From Tenacibaculum sp. 190130A14a (lineage in GTDB: Bacteria > Bacteroidota > Bacteroidia > Flavobacteriales > Flavobacteriaceae): a stretch of DNA of 64,000 nucleotides. The stretch's first letter is position 1, and every line of letters begins with the position of its first letter. This document shows positions 1-7,879 of the stretch, piece after piece. The notes below the pieces were generated by a model. It searched no databases. It was not told where the DNA came from and worked only from the letters and a program-made list of their open reading frames with translations. Position numbers and translations under genes: made by a program. The stretch spans positions 2,852,001 through 2,916,000 of the forward strand of contig NZ_OZ040189.1 of the NCBI RefSeq assembly GCF_964048965.1. Reading direction: 5' to 3'.

Positions 1-505
1 TTACAATAAATCTGTATTTCCACATAATCCAAAATATGCTTGGTCTAATGACAATTTTGGTCCGATTTACATTCCTAAAAAAGGTGTTACAGTTAGTTTA
101 AATGCTTCATCAATTCCTTTTTATGAAAGAATCATTAGAAATTATGAACATAATGATCTTACCATAAACGGCAATGACATATACATTAATGGAAAAAAGG
201 CTAATACATACACTTTTAAGCAAGATTATTTCTGGATGATGGGTGATAATCGTCAAAACTCAGAAGATGCTAGAAGTTGGGGGTATGTACCTTTTGACCA
301 TGTGGTAGGTAAACCTGTAATGATTTGGTTAAGCTGGGATGCTAAAGCAACTAACATTTTTGCTAAACTTCAATCTATCCGTTGGGACAGAATGTTCACC
401 ACTGTTGGAGGTAGTGGAAAACCAGTGTCTTACTTATGGGTAGTTATCTTATTAATCTTAGGTTACACAATTTTTAGTTTTAATAAAGGAAGAAAGAAAG
501 AATAA
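1..505 (+). CDS. lepB: Signal peptidase I, C-terminal part (left edge)
   Basis: Signal peptidase I removes signal peptides from exported proteins at the inner membrane. The gene enters from the left edge; the frame is open from base 2, so 167 C-terminal residues are visible and the catalytic Ser and Lys lie outside. Identification rests on the family box GDNRQNSEDAR (visible residues 81-91), followed by WGYVP, and on the preceding NFGPIYIPKKG motif. A hydrophobic helix near the end (YLWVVILLILGYTIF) fits the C-terminal membrane anchor of Bacteroidetes LepB. The TAA stop shares its last base with the ATG of the next gene, so the two are translationally coupled. A truncated gene is unlikely, because the frame runs cleanly off the edge. 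Confidence 0.93.
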   Translation, partial: YNKSVFPHNPKYAWSNDNFGPIYIPKKGVTVSLNASSIPFYERIIRNYEHNDLTINGNDIYINGKKANTYTFKQDYFWMMGDNRQNSEDARSWGYVPFDHVVGKPVMIWLSWDAKATNIFAKLQSIRWDRMFTTVGGSGKPVSYLWVVILLILGYTIFSFNKGRKKE

Positions 506-1122
506 TGGGGTTATTTATTCCGACATACTTCTCTCCTATTGCTCAATATTCAGCCATTTTTAAAGGAGAATCTGTTACATTTGAAATGGAAGACAACTTT
601 CAAAAGCAAACCTATAGAAATAGATGTTATATCTATGGTGCAAATGGAAAACTTTCTTTAAATATTCCCGTCAAACATAGTACAACAGAAGGAAGAAAGA
701 AAACCAAAGATACTCTTGTTGAAAATGATTTTCCTTGGCAACAACAACATTTAAAATCATTACAATCTGCTTACAGAGCTTCTCCTTTCTTTGAATTTTA
801 CGAAGACGATTTACTTCCAATATTTAATAAAAAATACACCTATTTACAGGATGTAAATATTGACACCTTTTTATTCGTTACAGAAGCCTTAGAACTCTCT
901 AGTAACTTTAATAAGTCCATTGAATATAAACCAACCATCCAACATGATTATAGAGATTTAGCTATTGCGAAAAAAGGCATAAACATTAGTATGAATTCCT
1001 ACATTCAAATGTTTGATGACAAGCATGGTTTCATTCCAAACCTCTCTATATTAGATCTTTTATTTATGGAAGGTCCTAACACGATTAGCTTTTTAGAAGA
1101 AATTAATGTAGATTTGAAGTAA
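505..1122 (+). CDS. WbqC family protein
   Basis: This 205-residue protein matches the WbqC-like family in length and in its N-terminal pattern (IPTYFSPIAQYSAIFK, residues 5-20; FQKQTYRNRCYIYG shortly after), followed by LSLNIPVKH. The family is named after a gene of O-antigen clusters. Its biochemical activity is not firmly established, although a role in amino-sugar modification or surface polysaccharide assembly is usually suggested. The start codon overlaps the lepB stop by one base (TAATG). A lepB-wbqC pairing is common in Flavobacteria, so this position does not imply a local O-antigen cluster. No signal peptide or membrane segment is visible, so a cytoplasmic protein is expected. Confidence 0.85.
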   Translation: MGLFIPTYFSPIAQYSAIFKGESVTFEMEDNFQKQTYRNRCYIYGANGKLSLNIPVKHSTTEGRKKTKDTLVENDFPWQQQHLKSLQSAYRASPFFEFYEDDLLPIFNKKYTYLQDVNIDTFLFVTEALELSSNFNKSIEYKPTIQHDYRDLAIAKKGINISMNSYIQMFDDKHGFIPNLSILDLLFMEGPNTISFLEEINVDLK

Positions 1123-1141
1123 GAGTTTATACTACTTGCTT

Positions 1142-1720
1142 ATGAAAACTATACACCAATTTTTAGCTGGGTATAGTCCGCTTTCTTCAAAAGCAAAAAA
1201 AGAATTTGAACAAATCTTTAGTTTAAATACTTATCGAAAAGGAGAAATTATTGCTGGCTATAGTCAATCTAAATGTAAATTCTTTCTGGTAAAAGAAGGC
1301 ATTGTCTGTTCTTATTTAAACGATTCTAAAGGCAAAAAGGTTATTAGAACGTTGTTTACTCCAATATCTGTTATTGCCTCCTTAAAATCCATAATAAACA
1401 TTAATAGCACTAATGCAAACTATCACTGCTTAACCAATTGTTCTATTTTAGCAGCAAACTTAGATGACTTTCTTTATTTGGTAGATAAACATCATGACAT
1501 TTCAAAATTATATATTGAAATATTAGAAAAATCTTATGCTAAATTATTAGAAAGAGTTACCTATTTAACTACTTTAGAAGCTACTGAGAGATATTTAATG
1601 TTAAAAAAAATTGCTCCAAATATTGAAAATCAAATTCCACAATACCAAATAGCTTCTTACTTAAATATTAGTCCTATACAGCTTAGCAGAATTCGTAAAA
1701 AGCTATTATTTGAATCTTAA
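1142..1720 (+). CDS. Crp/Fnr-type transcription regulator 1
   Basis: A 192-residue regulator of the Crp/Fnr superfamily. Residues about 20-115 form a cyclic-nucleotide-binding-like beta barrel (YRKGEIIAGYSQ; FFLVKEGIVCSYL; RTLFTP). A long dimer helix follows, and a C-terminal helix-turn-helix carries the recognition segment IASYLNISPIQLSRIRKKL. No clear phosphate-binding cassette or iron-sulfur cysteine set can be seen, so the ligand is unknown. The ATG at 1142 is preferred over the in-frame TTG six bases upstream. It is the first of three tandem homologues in the same direction, with about 20 bases separating it from the wbqC-like gene. Whether it regulates that gene or its paralogues cannot be told. 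Confidence 0.85.
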   Translation: MKTIHQFLAGYSPLSSKAKKEFEQIFSLNTYRKGEIIAGYSQSKCKFFLVKEGIVCSYLNDSKGKKVIRTLFTPISVIASLKSIININSTNANYHCLTNCSILAANLDDFLYLVDKHHDISKLYIEILEKSYAKLLERVTYLTTLEATERYLMLKKIAPNIENQIPQYQIASYLNISPIQLSRIRKKLLFES

Positions 1721-1742
1721 TTTTAATATCCAAACGATATGA

Positions 1743-1774
1743 TATTCCAAAAAAAATAATGTAAATTTGGAATA
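1743..1774. promoter_or_regulatory. Inverted repeat TATTCCAAA/TTTGGAATA over a -7 box
   Basis: TATTCCAAA at 1743-1751 is mirrored by TTTGGAATA at 1766-1774, a perfect 9-base inverted repeat. The right arm overlaps a Bacteroidetes -7 element (TAAATTTG, 1762-1769) placed 30 bases before the second Crp/Fnr gene. The position suits a repressor or autoregulatory operator. This is inference from placement alone. Confidence 0.5.
1762..1769 (+). promoter_or_regulatory. Promoter -7 element TAAATTTG
   Basis: This exact TAnnTTTG match lies 30 bases upstream of the ATG of the second Crp/Fnr gene. It suggests that this gene has its own promoter in the 79-base gap rather than depending on read-through. 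No convincing -33 TTG at the usual spacing was found. Confidence 0.5.
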
Positions 1775-1799
1775 AGTCCCTTGTTTAAAATCATATTAT

Positions 1800-2375
1800 A
1801 TGGATTTTTTAAAAAATTTTGTATATAACTTTCACCAGGTTTCAAATCCTTCTTTAAAAGAATTTGAACATATAGTAACGGAAAAAAGTTTTAAAAAAGG
1901 CCATACTTTGGTTAAAATAGGTGAAATCTCAAAAAACTTTTACATTTTAAAAGAAGGAATTATAAGATCTTTTTTAGTTGATGATAAAGGTAAAGAACAC
2001 ACAAGAACGCTTTATACACCTCCTTCTACTTCTGGTAATTTATCTTCATTAATTAGTAAAAAACCTTCTATTCTAATTTATGAATGTTTAACGGATTGTA
2101 ATGTTTTGGAATGTAACTATGAACAATTCTATCAACTTTCGTCTAAATATCATGATTTAGCTATCTTTCAATATAAAGCCTTAGAGTTTATATATATTCG
2201 TGAAGAATCTCGTATTCTAGAACTTAGCATGTTAAATGCTACTGAACGCTATCAGCTTTTACTTAAAACATCTCCTGGTATTGATCAGAAAATTAACCAG
2301 TATCATATTGCATCTTACTTAAATATTACTCCAGTTCAATTAAGTCGAGTTAAAAAAGGATTGTTAAAAAATTAA
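1800..2375 (+). CDS. Crp/Fnr-type transcription regulator 2
   Basis: This 191-residue paralogue has the same architecture as its neighbours: an N-terminal effector-binding barrel (FKKGHTLVKIGEISKNFYIL, about residues 31-50; EGIIRSFLVDDKGKEHTRTL), a dimerisation helix, and a C-terminal helix-turn-helix (YHIASYLNITPVQLSRVKKGL). The start is the first ATG after a TAnnTTTG box. The effector is unknown, with no heme or Fe-S cysteines apparent. An inverted repeat spans its promoter. Its 3' flank carries a 14-base palindrome and, about 110 bases downstream, a strong terminator. It could control the flanking paralogues, but the sequence does not prove it. Confidence 0.85.
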   Translation: MDFLKNFVYNFHQVSNPSLKEFEHIVTEKSFKKGHTLVKIGEISKNFYILKEGIIRSFLVDDKGKEHTRTLYTPPSTSGNLSSLISKKPSILIYECLTDCNVLECNYEQFYQLSSKYHDLAIFQYKALEFIYIREESRILELSMLNATERYQLLLKTSPGIDQKINQYHIASYLNITPVQLSRVKKGLLKN

Positions 2376-2378
2376 CTA

Positions 2379-2392
2379 TTAACATATGTTAA
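2379..2392. promoter_or_regulatory. Perfect 14-base palindrome TTAACATATGTTAA
   Basis: It sits four bases after the stop of the second Crp/Fnr gene. Its TTAAC...GTTAA arms recur in the TTAACAAGTTA and TAACTTGTTAA cores found further into the same gap, so it may belong to a set of operator sites for one of the local Crp/Fnr regulators. Confidence 0.4.
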
Positions 2393-2484
2393 TGCTTAAA
2401 CCGCCAAAGCCACATATATTTACTTTGTAATTAACAAGTTACATCCGTAAAATTCTTTTCCCCTTATATCAAAGTTTTTTCGGC

Positions 2485-2520
2485 AAGCAAACCTATATAA
2501 AACTATGTAGGTTTGCTTTT
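2485..2520 (+). terminator. Intrinsic terminator after Crp/Fnr gene 2
   Basis: AAGCAAACCTA pairs with TAGGTTTGCTT across a 13-base loop, and the transcript continues into a run of T (CTTTTCTTGTTTT). It ends transcripts from the second Crp/Fnr gene. It could equally end a short RNA starting near 2433, since a near-consensus -7 box (TACTTTG) lies at 2421-2427. Confidence 0.75.
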
Positions 2521-2529
2521 CTTGTTTTA

Positions 2530-2554
2530 CATTTTGCTTTATTAAAGTAAAATG
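2530..2554. promoter_or_regulatory. 25-base near-palindrome upstream of Crp/Fnr gene 3
   Basis: CATTTT at the left and AAAATG at the right flank CTTT/AAAG inner arms around ATT, with only one mismatched pair outside the centre. It lies 50 bases before the third Crp/Fnr gene and could be an operator. No T-run follows, so a terminator is unlikely. Confidence 0.4.
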
Positions 2555-2603
2555 GCTAAATTTATTCTGTATAACATATACAAACATAACTTGTTAATTA
2601 CAT

Positions 2604-3185
2604 ATGGTAAACAGCGATATTGAGGTTTTTTTAAATCGATATATCTCCTTACCCCAGAAAATCACTGATCTTTTTGGGGAATTGATAGAATATGTCGAAT
2701 TTTCACCTAATGACTTTCTTGTAAAAGCTGGAGAGTTTTCATCTGAATTTTTTATTATTAAATCTGGCATAGTAAGATCCTACTTCTTAACCCAAGAAGG
2801 CAAAGAGATTACACGTGCTTTTTTCACTCCTGGTTATATAACAGGCGCTTCTTCCGCTATAATGAAAGGAATACCTTCTGAGCTGAATTACCAATCACTA
2901 ACCCCAGTTACAGCATATAAAGGGAATCTAATTAAATTAAAAGAATTAACCCTTGAGCATCATGAACTTGCAATGTTTTACATTAAAACACTGGAAGATG
3001 CATATTTAAAAGCCGAAGCTATAGTTTTGGAAATAGCAAGTTCTAACGCAGAAGAACGATATATTAATTTAAAAGAAAGAATCCCTAACATCGATAACAT
3101 TATTGCACAAAAGTACATCGCATCTTACCTAAACGTAACCACTGTGCAGTTAAGTAGAATTAGAAAAAAAATGTATTCTAGATAA
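2604..3185 (+). CDS. Crp/Fnr-type transcription regulator 3
   Basis: The third tandem Crp/Fnr-like regulator, 193 residues. The effector barrel (SPNDFLVKAGEFSSEFFIIK, about residues 36-55; GIVRSYFLTQEGKEITRAFF) precedes a helical linker and the helix-turn-helix KYIASYLNVTTVQLSRIRKKM at the C-terminus. Its N-terminal half is clearly diverged from the other two copies, while the recognition helix region is almost the same, which suggests related operator sequences and different signals. The gene stands alone behind a 228-base gap full of palindromes, and it converges end to end with the flippase gene (stop at 3185, next stop at 3186). The ligand is unknown. Confidence 0.85.
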   Translation: MVNSDIEVFLNRYISLPQKITDLFGELIEYVEFSPNDFLVKAGEFSSEFFIIKSGIVRSYFLTQEGKEITRAFFTPGYITGASSAIMKGIPSELNYQSLTPVTAYKGNLIKLKELTLEHHELAMFYIKTLEDAYLKAEAIVLEIASSNAEERYINLKERIPNIDNIIAQKYIASYLNVTTVQLSRIRKKMYSR

Positions 3186-4688
3186 TTACTGTAACCTTCT
3201 TTCTATTAAACCATTTATTTGCTTAGATATTTTCAATTTGTAAGCTATAATAAAATACAAAGGAACGATTATTACACTTTTCAAGATAATATTCACTACA
3301 GGATGTATTGCATAATCTCCAAAGTAAAATGCTGGTATATTGAAATTCCACGCGTTAAATATTACATAGAAAACCACAATTTGAATTACAATCAATAAAG
3401 TCTTACTTGTGAACGGATTCATACGCATCTTATAATGAACAAACCATAATCTAAATGTTCCTACCAACAACGTAACCAATAAAGTTGAAAATGCTAAACC
3501 ATTCGTACCAAAAGCAAGTTTATAATAAAAATAATCATTCAAATAATAAACCAAAAAAGCCATTGACAATCCCATCGGTAATGTAATCCTATAAAATTTT
3601 GAGTTATTTATAATAGCCCCATTGTTTCCTAAAAACATTAGAAACAGTTTTGCCGAAGATATCATAAGTACAACCAGCTCCCCTCCTGCATACCCTTTAT
3701 TAGGCAATACTCTAAATAACTCCGTTACATTAGAATTTACAAGAATAAAAAACAAACCTCCCACAAGTAATAAGTTTATCGAACTTTTCTTGTACAAGCT
3801 TCTAACTTCATCATTGTTTTCTTCGTTTATTGATTTAGAAGTTAAAGGCTGTAATATTTGCGTCATAGCTCTACTTGGAGCTTCAATAAAAGAACCTATA
3901 AACAATGCCACCGTATAAAATGCTGCAACTTGAAACCCTTCTTTCCCCGGTATCATAACCTTATCAATATCTAGTACAATAGCACCTGCACTACCGGCCA
4001 ATAATATATATACTGTATATTTTACAACTTCTTTGATGTTGTCTGGTAAAGAGAAACTAATTTCTGGGAAGTAAAGTCTAAATGCATATACCATCATTAA
4101 AATAGTTCTTAAAATATATGCTAGTGACATATAAAATAGAAATTCTTCTTTTCCGAAAAATCCAAAAGCTACAGCAAACAACATAATCATTGTTGCCAAC
4201 CTATTATAAAGCTCTTTTAACGCATTTCCAAATACACTTTGCATCTGAACCTTGGCCCAGGCATAAAATACTTCAAAATAAGCACAACAAACCGCTATGA
4301 TATAAATGTAAAAGGTATAACTCTCTACAATTAAATTTTCTTCAACATCACTTTGACTTACATAAGACATGATTAAGTTATGAAAGTAATCCCAAAAAAA
4401 ACCAATTGGAAGAGCTATCAGTAAAGGAACGAATAAGAAAGAACTTAAAAATTTATCTCTTTGCTTCTTTGTCTTATATGCTGAAAAAAACTTAATAATG
4501 GAAAAGTGAACTCCAAATGCTATTAAAGGGGTAATAATATTGGATGCCGCGAAAATATACTGCGCCAATCCATAATATTCTGATGTTAGAAAACGATCAT
4601 AAAGAATAAGTGTATTAATTCCTCCAATTAAAAAACCTAAATAAATAATAAAGGTATTCTTTAATGATTGTTTAAATATTATTCCCAA
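3186..4688 (-). CDS. Polysaccharide flippase (Wzx/MATE-like)
   Basis: A 500-residue integral membrane protein with about a dozen hydrophobic segments throughout, typical in length and pattern for oligosaccharide or lipopolysaccharide flippases of the MOP superfamily. These move lipid-linked glycans across the inner membrane. It is the last gene of the minus-strand operon that begins with the methyltransferase at 7692, and it lies 15 bases after the GT4 gene at 4704. The chosen start is a TTG, since an in-frame stop lies just upstream and no ATG occurs near the first helix. The cognate glycan is unknown. No Wzy-type polymerase is seen in this window. Confidence 0.85.
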   Translation of the reverse strand: MGIIFKQSLKNTFIIYLGFLIGGINTLILYDRFLTSEYYGLAQYIFAASNIITPLIAFGVHFSIIKFFSAYKTKKQRDKFLSSFLFVPLLIALPIGFFWDYFHNLIMSYVSQSDVEENLIVESYTFYIYIIAVCCAYFEVFYAWAKVQMQSVFGNALKELYNRLATMIMLFAVAFGFFGKEEFLFYMSLAYILRTILMMVYAFRLYFPEISFSLPDNIKEVVKYTVYILLAGSAGAIVLDIDKVMIPGKEGFQVAAFYTVALFIGSFIEAPSRAMTQILQPLTSKSINEENNDEVRSLYKKSSINLLLVGGLFFILVNSNVTELFRVLPNKGYAGGELVVLMISSAKLFLMFLGNNGAIINNSKFYRITLPMGLSMAFLVYYLNDYFYYKLAFGTNGLAFSTLLVTLLVGTFRLWFVHYKMRMNPFTSKTLLIVIQIVVFYVIFNAWNFNIPAFYFGDYAIHPVVNIILKSVIIVPLYFIIAYKLKISKQINGLIERRLQ

Positions 4689-4703
4689 ATTTTATACTTT
4701 TAG

Positions 4704-5990
4704 TTAGTTATTGCACACCTTTTCAATATAATCGACCAATTTTTTGGTTAAATTTCTTCTATGATATTTCTCAATAGAATTATTCAAGTTCGGTATTCCT
4801 CCTTTTTTATATTGATTATATAGTGTTACAATATACTCTTTTAACTCTTTTTTACTAGTATAACTAAATACTTTTCCTGCATTATTCTTTGACACTATCT
4901 CGGCCAAATCGCCTTCCTCTGGACCAATACCAATTATAGGTCTTTTAGCTTGTAAATATTCAAATGTTTTACCAGGAATCATTTCCTTTGCACTTGGATA
5001 ATCATTTACAACAATTAATAAAACTTGTGTTTGCTTTTGGTATTGCTTTGCTACTGGATGTGGTACATAGCTAACCTTCTCTACATTTTTAAGTCCACAA
5101 CTCTCAATTTCTTCAGAAATAGTATCATCAATTTTTCCTATAAACTTTAAGACAAAGTCATTTGCAAAGTCTTCACGTTCTTTTGTTAACTCTCCTAGTA
5201 CTTCCCAAAGTTTTTTTGGGTTTCTTTCAGAATTCATCATTCCAATATGAGTTAATGTGAACTTTTTATCTAGAACAATATCACTTTCTTTTTTACTTAT
5301 TCCATCTACATCAAAACCATTTGTAATTACTTCAATTAACTGGGCTTTCTCTTCATACTTCTTCTTTGCATGATTACTTACCATTAAAACACCATCTGCC
5401 TCTGTTACAACTTTCTCTTCTAACTTATAATGCTTTTTTAATGATGATTTGGTTAAAGGTAATAAATGAAAATAATCTACGCTGGTCCAAGGATCTCTAA
5501 AATCTGCTATCCATTTTACTTTTAACTCTTGTTTTATTTTTAAACCTATTAAGTGAACACTATAAGGTGGACCCGTTGTAATAATTACATCTACAGGATT
5601 GTCTTTTAAATATTTCTTTATTCTTTTCACAGAAGGTTTAATCCAAAATTTCCTAGCGTCAGGTATAAAATAGTTAGCTCTTATATACATTAAAACCTTA
5701 TCTAAAAAAGTAGGATTGGGATTCAAAAATCCCATGCTATTTTGTGTCCCTTTTTTCTTAAACTTTGATAAAACACTATTGGGTTCTATTATTGGACACT
5801 TAATTACTTCTATTCCTTCAAGAACATCTTTTTCTAGAGAAGCATCTACAATTGGATAGCTAGCATTGTCAGCAGTAAACACCACTGGTTCGATATTAAA
5901 ATGGCGTAAATATTTGACAAACTTCAACCATCGTTGTACTCCAGGGCCTCCTGCTGGTGGCCAATAATATGTTACAATTAAAACTTTCAA
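4704..5990 (-). CDS. Glycosyltransferase family 4
   Basis: A 428-residue cytoplasmic glycosyltransferase of the GT-B fold. The N-terminal domain opens with VLIVTYYWPPAGGPGVQRW (residues 3-21), a glycine-rich acceptor-side loop usual in WcaI-like and other GT4 enzymes. The C-terminal nucleotide-sugar-binding domain includes THIGMM and the PGKTFEYLQAKRPIIGIGPE segment that replaces the classic EX7E donor motif. It starts at a TTG whose last two bases overlap the TGA stop of the upstream glycosyltransferase (TTGA), so the genes are coupled. Donor and acceptor sugars cannot be assigned. It probably adds a residue to the glycan that the downstream flippase exports. Confidence 0.85.
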   Translation of the reverse strand: MKVLIVTYYWPPAGGPGVQRWLKFVKYLRHFNIEPVVFTADNASYPIVDASLEKDVLEGIEVIKCPIIEPNSVLSKFKKKGTQNSMGFLNPNPTFLDKVLMYIRANYFIPDARKFWIKPSVKRIKKYLKDNPVDVIITTGPPYSVHLIGLKIKQELKVKWIADFRDPWTSVDYFHLLPLTKSSLKKHYKLEEKVVTEADGVLMVSNHAKKKYEEKAQLIEVITNGFDVDGISKKESDIVLDKKFTLTHIGMMNSERNPKKLWEVLGELTKEREDFANDFVLKFIGKIDDTISEEIESCGLKNVEKVSYVPHPVAKQYQKQTQVLLIVVNDYPSAKEMIPGKTFEYLQAKRPIIGIGPEEGDLAEIVSKNNAGKVFSYTSKKELKEYIVTLYNQYKKGGIPNLNNSIEKYHRRNLTKKLVDYIEKVCNN

Positions 5991-7168
5991 GTCAAACTAT
6001 TATATAATCCTATTAAATCTTTAGAGGTTTTATCCCAGGTAAAATGGTTTCTTACATATTCTTTCCCTCTTTCTCCCATAGCATTGCGCATTGCTACATC
6101 TTTGTACAAGCTTAGCATTTTTTGAGTAAAATCTTCTACATTTCTTTCTTCATGTACTAGCCCAGATTGTACCTCTTCTACCAACTTTTTTTGAACCGTT
6201 GCATCACTTACCAAAATAGCTTTTCCAAAACTCATATATTGAAACAACTTATTTGCAAAGGTAGTATCGTGATGTATATTTCTATGTAAAGGAGACAAGC
6301 AAACATCAGCGTTTTGCACCCAATTAGGAAATGTTTTAGCATCTCTCCAACCCATTAATAACACTTCCTCTTCAAGCTCTAAGTCTTTTACTTGTTTTTC
6401 TAGCTTTGGATTTGTTTTTCCAACCACAACAAACTTAAGATTATTAATCTTTGTTTTTAAAGAAACCATACTCTCAAGTACTGTTTCTAATCCTCTTCTA
6501 TCTCCAGTATCGCCTAAATAAAGCATGGTAAACTCATTTTCCTTTTTCTGATAAGGAATTTCGGGTACATTTTGATTTTCATAAAATGATTTACGCACTG
6601 TATTAGGTACCACCACAATTTTATTCGCTTTTACTCCTACTCTATCTACAATTTCCTTCTTAGCTTCTTCTGTTACGACAATAACTTTTGTGGCTTTTCT
6701 AATAAACTCTTCTTCTTTCTTTTTCCATTTTTTAATAGAAATAAGAAGCTTTCCTCTTAATTTTTGCATATGAGGGTAAAAACGCATTATTTCTGGTCTA
6801 TTTTCATGCAAATCTAATATCGTTGGTACATCTAAACCTTTATTAGCCTCAAATGCCGCTGCTGCAATTCTCATATCGTGTATATGTATTGCCTCTACTT
6901 TGTTTCTAATGATAAAGTTTCGAATTTTCTTTTTCATTAAAATTGTATACAGAGGTATAGTATATGCAAGTGCAGACATTTTATATTCAAAAGTATTGGT
7001 TCTATACCTTCTAACCTTTATGTCTTTAATTACCTCTTCTTCAAGTTCATTTCCATAAGACAAACAGAACAAAAATACCTCATGTCCTTTTTTAATTAAT
7101 TCAATGGCCTCATTTTCCACCCTAGGATCAGGAGGATAAACATTGTCTAAAATCATTCCTATCCTCAT
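5987..7168 (-). CDS. Glycosyltransferase family 4
   Basis: A 393-residue GT-B glycosyltransferase. The Rossmann-like N-terminal half begins MRIGMILDNVYPPDPRVENE, an acceptor-domain start common in GT4 proteins. The C-terminal half contains LYLGDTGDRRGLETVLESM, VVGKTNPKLE and FANKLFQYMSFGKAILVSD, the donor-binding region with the conserved Glu position altered. It overlaps the methyltransferase gene upstream by four bases (ATGA) and the second glycosyltransferase downstream by four bases, so the three form one tightly packed transcript. The substrate is unknown, and surface polysaccharide or lipooligosaccharide synthesis is inferred from the flippase at the end of the operon. Confidence 0.85.
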   Translation of the reverse strand: MRIGMILDNVYPPDPRVENEAIELIKKGHEVFLFCLSYGNELEEEVIKDIKVRRYRTNTFEYKMSALAYTIPLYTILMKKKIRNFIIRNKVEAIHIHDMRIAAAAFEANKGLDVPTILDLHENRPEIMRFYPHMQKLRGKLLISIKKWKKKEEEFIRKATKVIVVTEEAKKEIVDRVGVKANKIVVVPNTVRKSFYENQNVPEIPYQKKENEFTMLYLGDTGDRRGLETVLESMVSLKTKINNLKFVVVGKTNPKLEKQVKDLELEEEVLLMGWRDAKTFPNWVQNADVCLSPLHRNIHHDTTFANKLFQYMSFGKAILVSDATVQKKLVEEVQSGLVHEERNVEDFTQKMLSLYKDVAMRNAMGERGKEYVRNHFTWDKTSKDLIGLYNSLT

Positions 7169-7692
7169 CCTTCCATAAATTTCTCAGCGTAAACTGCATA
7201 ATATCTTGGAGTAAAACTTCGAAGTAAAGGTCTAATTCCTAACTTACCGACTGGGTTCGTCCATTTTTCTCTATCCTTTATTTGCCATCCAGATTTTTCT
7301 AGTAACCAATCAAATTGCCAATCTTCAAACTCGTGGTAATGTCTATCCCACATATCTGTTTTACTTCTATATGCACTCGAAAACCATAAATCTAAAGGAA
7401 CCGTTGCAACCAATTTAGTTGCTTCAATTTGTCTTAAAACATTGAAAGGAGCTATTAAGTGTTCAAATATTTCAAACGCCGTTACCACATCTACATTGTA
7501 CTCCTTTACTAGTTCAGGTAATAAGTCCAAATCCTCACCGTTTGTATTAAAAACGGTATAACCATTCTCTTCCATTATTTTGCTAAATGGATTTCTAACT
7601 CCTAAATCGAGAACTGTTGATGAAGCTGGAATATGACTTTGTAAAAAATTAAGTGTATGTGTATATCTTTTCTTAGGAAGTTTACTATACAT
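7165..7692 (-). CDS. SAM-dependent methyltransferase, class I
   Basis: A short (175-residue) class I methyltransferase-like protein at the head of the polysaccharide operon. Motif I is present in an unusual form (VLDLGVRNPFSK, about residues 27-38), lacking the GxGxG pattern, so cofactor binding may differ from the norm. The second acidic region (GEDLDLL) and the motif AFEIFEHLIAPFNVL (around residue 72) are well preserved. It may methylate a sugar or a glycolipid intermediate made by the glycosyltransferases behind it. It overlaps the next gene by four bases. Loss of methyl-transfer activity is possible but cannot be judged from the sequence. Confidence 0.75.
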   Translation of the reverse strand: MYSKLPKKRYTHTLNFLQSHIPASSTVLDLGVRNPFSKIMEENGYTVFNTNGEDLDLLPELVKEYNVDVVTAFEIFEHLIAPFNVLRQIEATKLVATVPLDLWFSSAYRSKTDMWDRHYHEFEDWQFDWLLEKSGWQIKDREKWTNPVGKLGIRPLLRSFTPRYYAVYAEKFMEG

Positions 7693-7737
7693 TTTACTAT
7701 TTTACAGCAAATGTATTATTATTTTACCTATTATATA

Positions 7738-7768
7738 AATAAAAAAGAGGGCAAATAATTTTACCCTC
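7738..7768 (-). terminator. Intrinsic terminator inside the polysaccharide operon leader
   Basis: On the minus strand GAGGGTAAA pairs with TTTGCCCTC (one G-U pair) over the four-base loop ATTA, and TTTTTTATTT follows. It lies between a -7 element at 7844-7837 and the first ATG at 7692, so it must either attenuate the operon or end a separate short RNA of about 95 bases. A smaller upstream hairpin (AATATC/GATATT) lies near 7810-7827. Confidence 0.75.
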
Positions 7769-7836
7769 CTTATAAGAACTGATTCTTCTTCAATACTTCT
7801 TCTTTCTAATATCAATTGAGATATTGTTTTCGAATA

Positions 7837-7844
7837 CAAATATA
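7837..7844 (-). promoter_or_regulatory. Promoter -7 element TATATTTG for the polysaccharide operon
   Basis: On the minus strand this is an exact TAnnTTTG box, 145 bases upstream of the methyltransferase ATG. The long leader that results contains an intrinsic terminator. Confidence 0.55.
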
Positions 7845-7879
7845 ATTTTCAAATAGTAGTTTATCAACTGTAATATACC

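Larger units (their letters stand above)
2426..2602. repeat. 16-base inverted repeats bounding a 177-base segment
   Basis: TGTAATTAACAAGTTA at 2426-2441 is the exact reverse complement of TAACTTGTTAATTACA at 2587-2602. The right copy ends one base before the ATG of the third Crp/Fnr gene, where a ribosome-binding site would be. Each arm contains a smaller palindrome (TAAC-N2-GTTA). No target-site duplication is visible, so a two-site operator is more likely than a miniature transposon, but both remain possible. Confidence 0.55.

Noticed and set aside
2426..2602. The 16-base inverted repeats as insertion-sequence ends.
   Set aside because: There is no transposase between them, no flanking target duplication, and both arms carry palindromic cores that fit an operator better.
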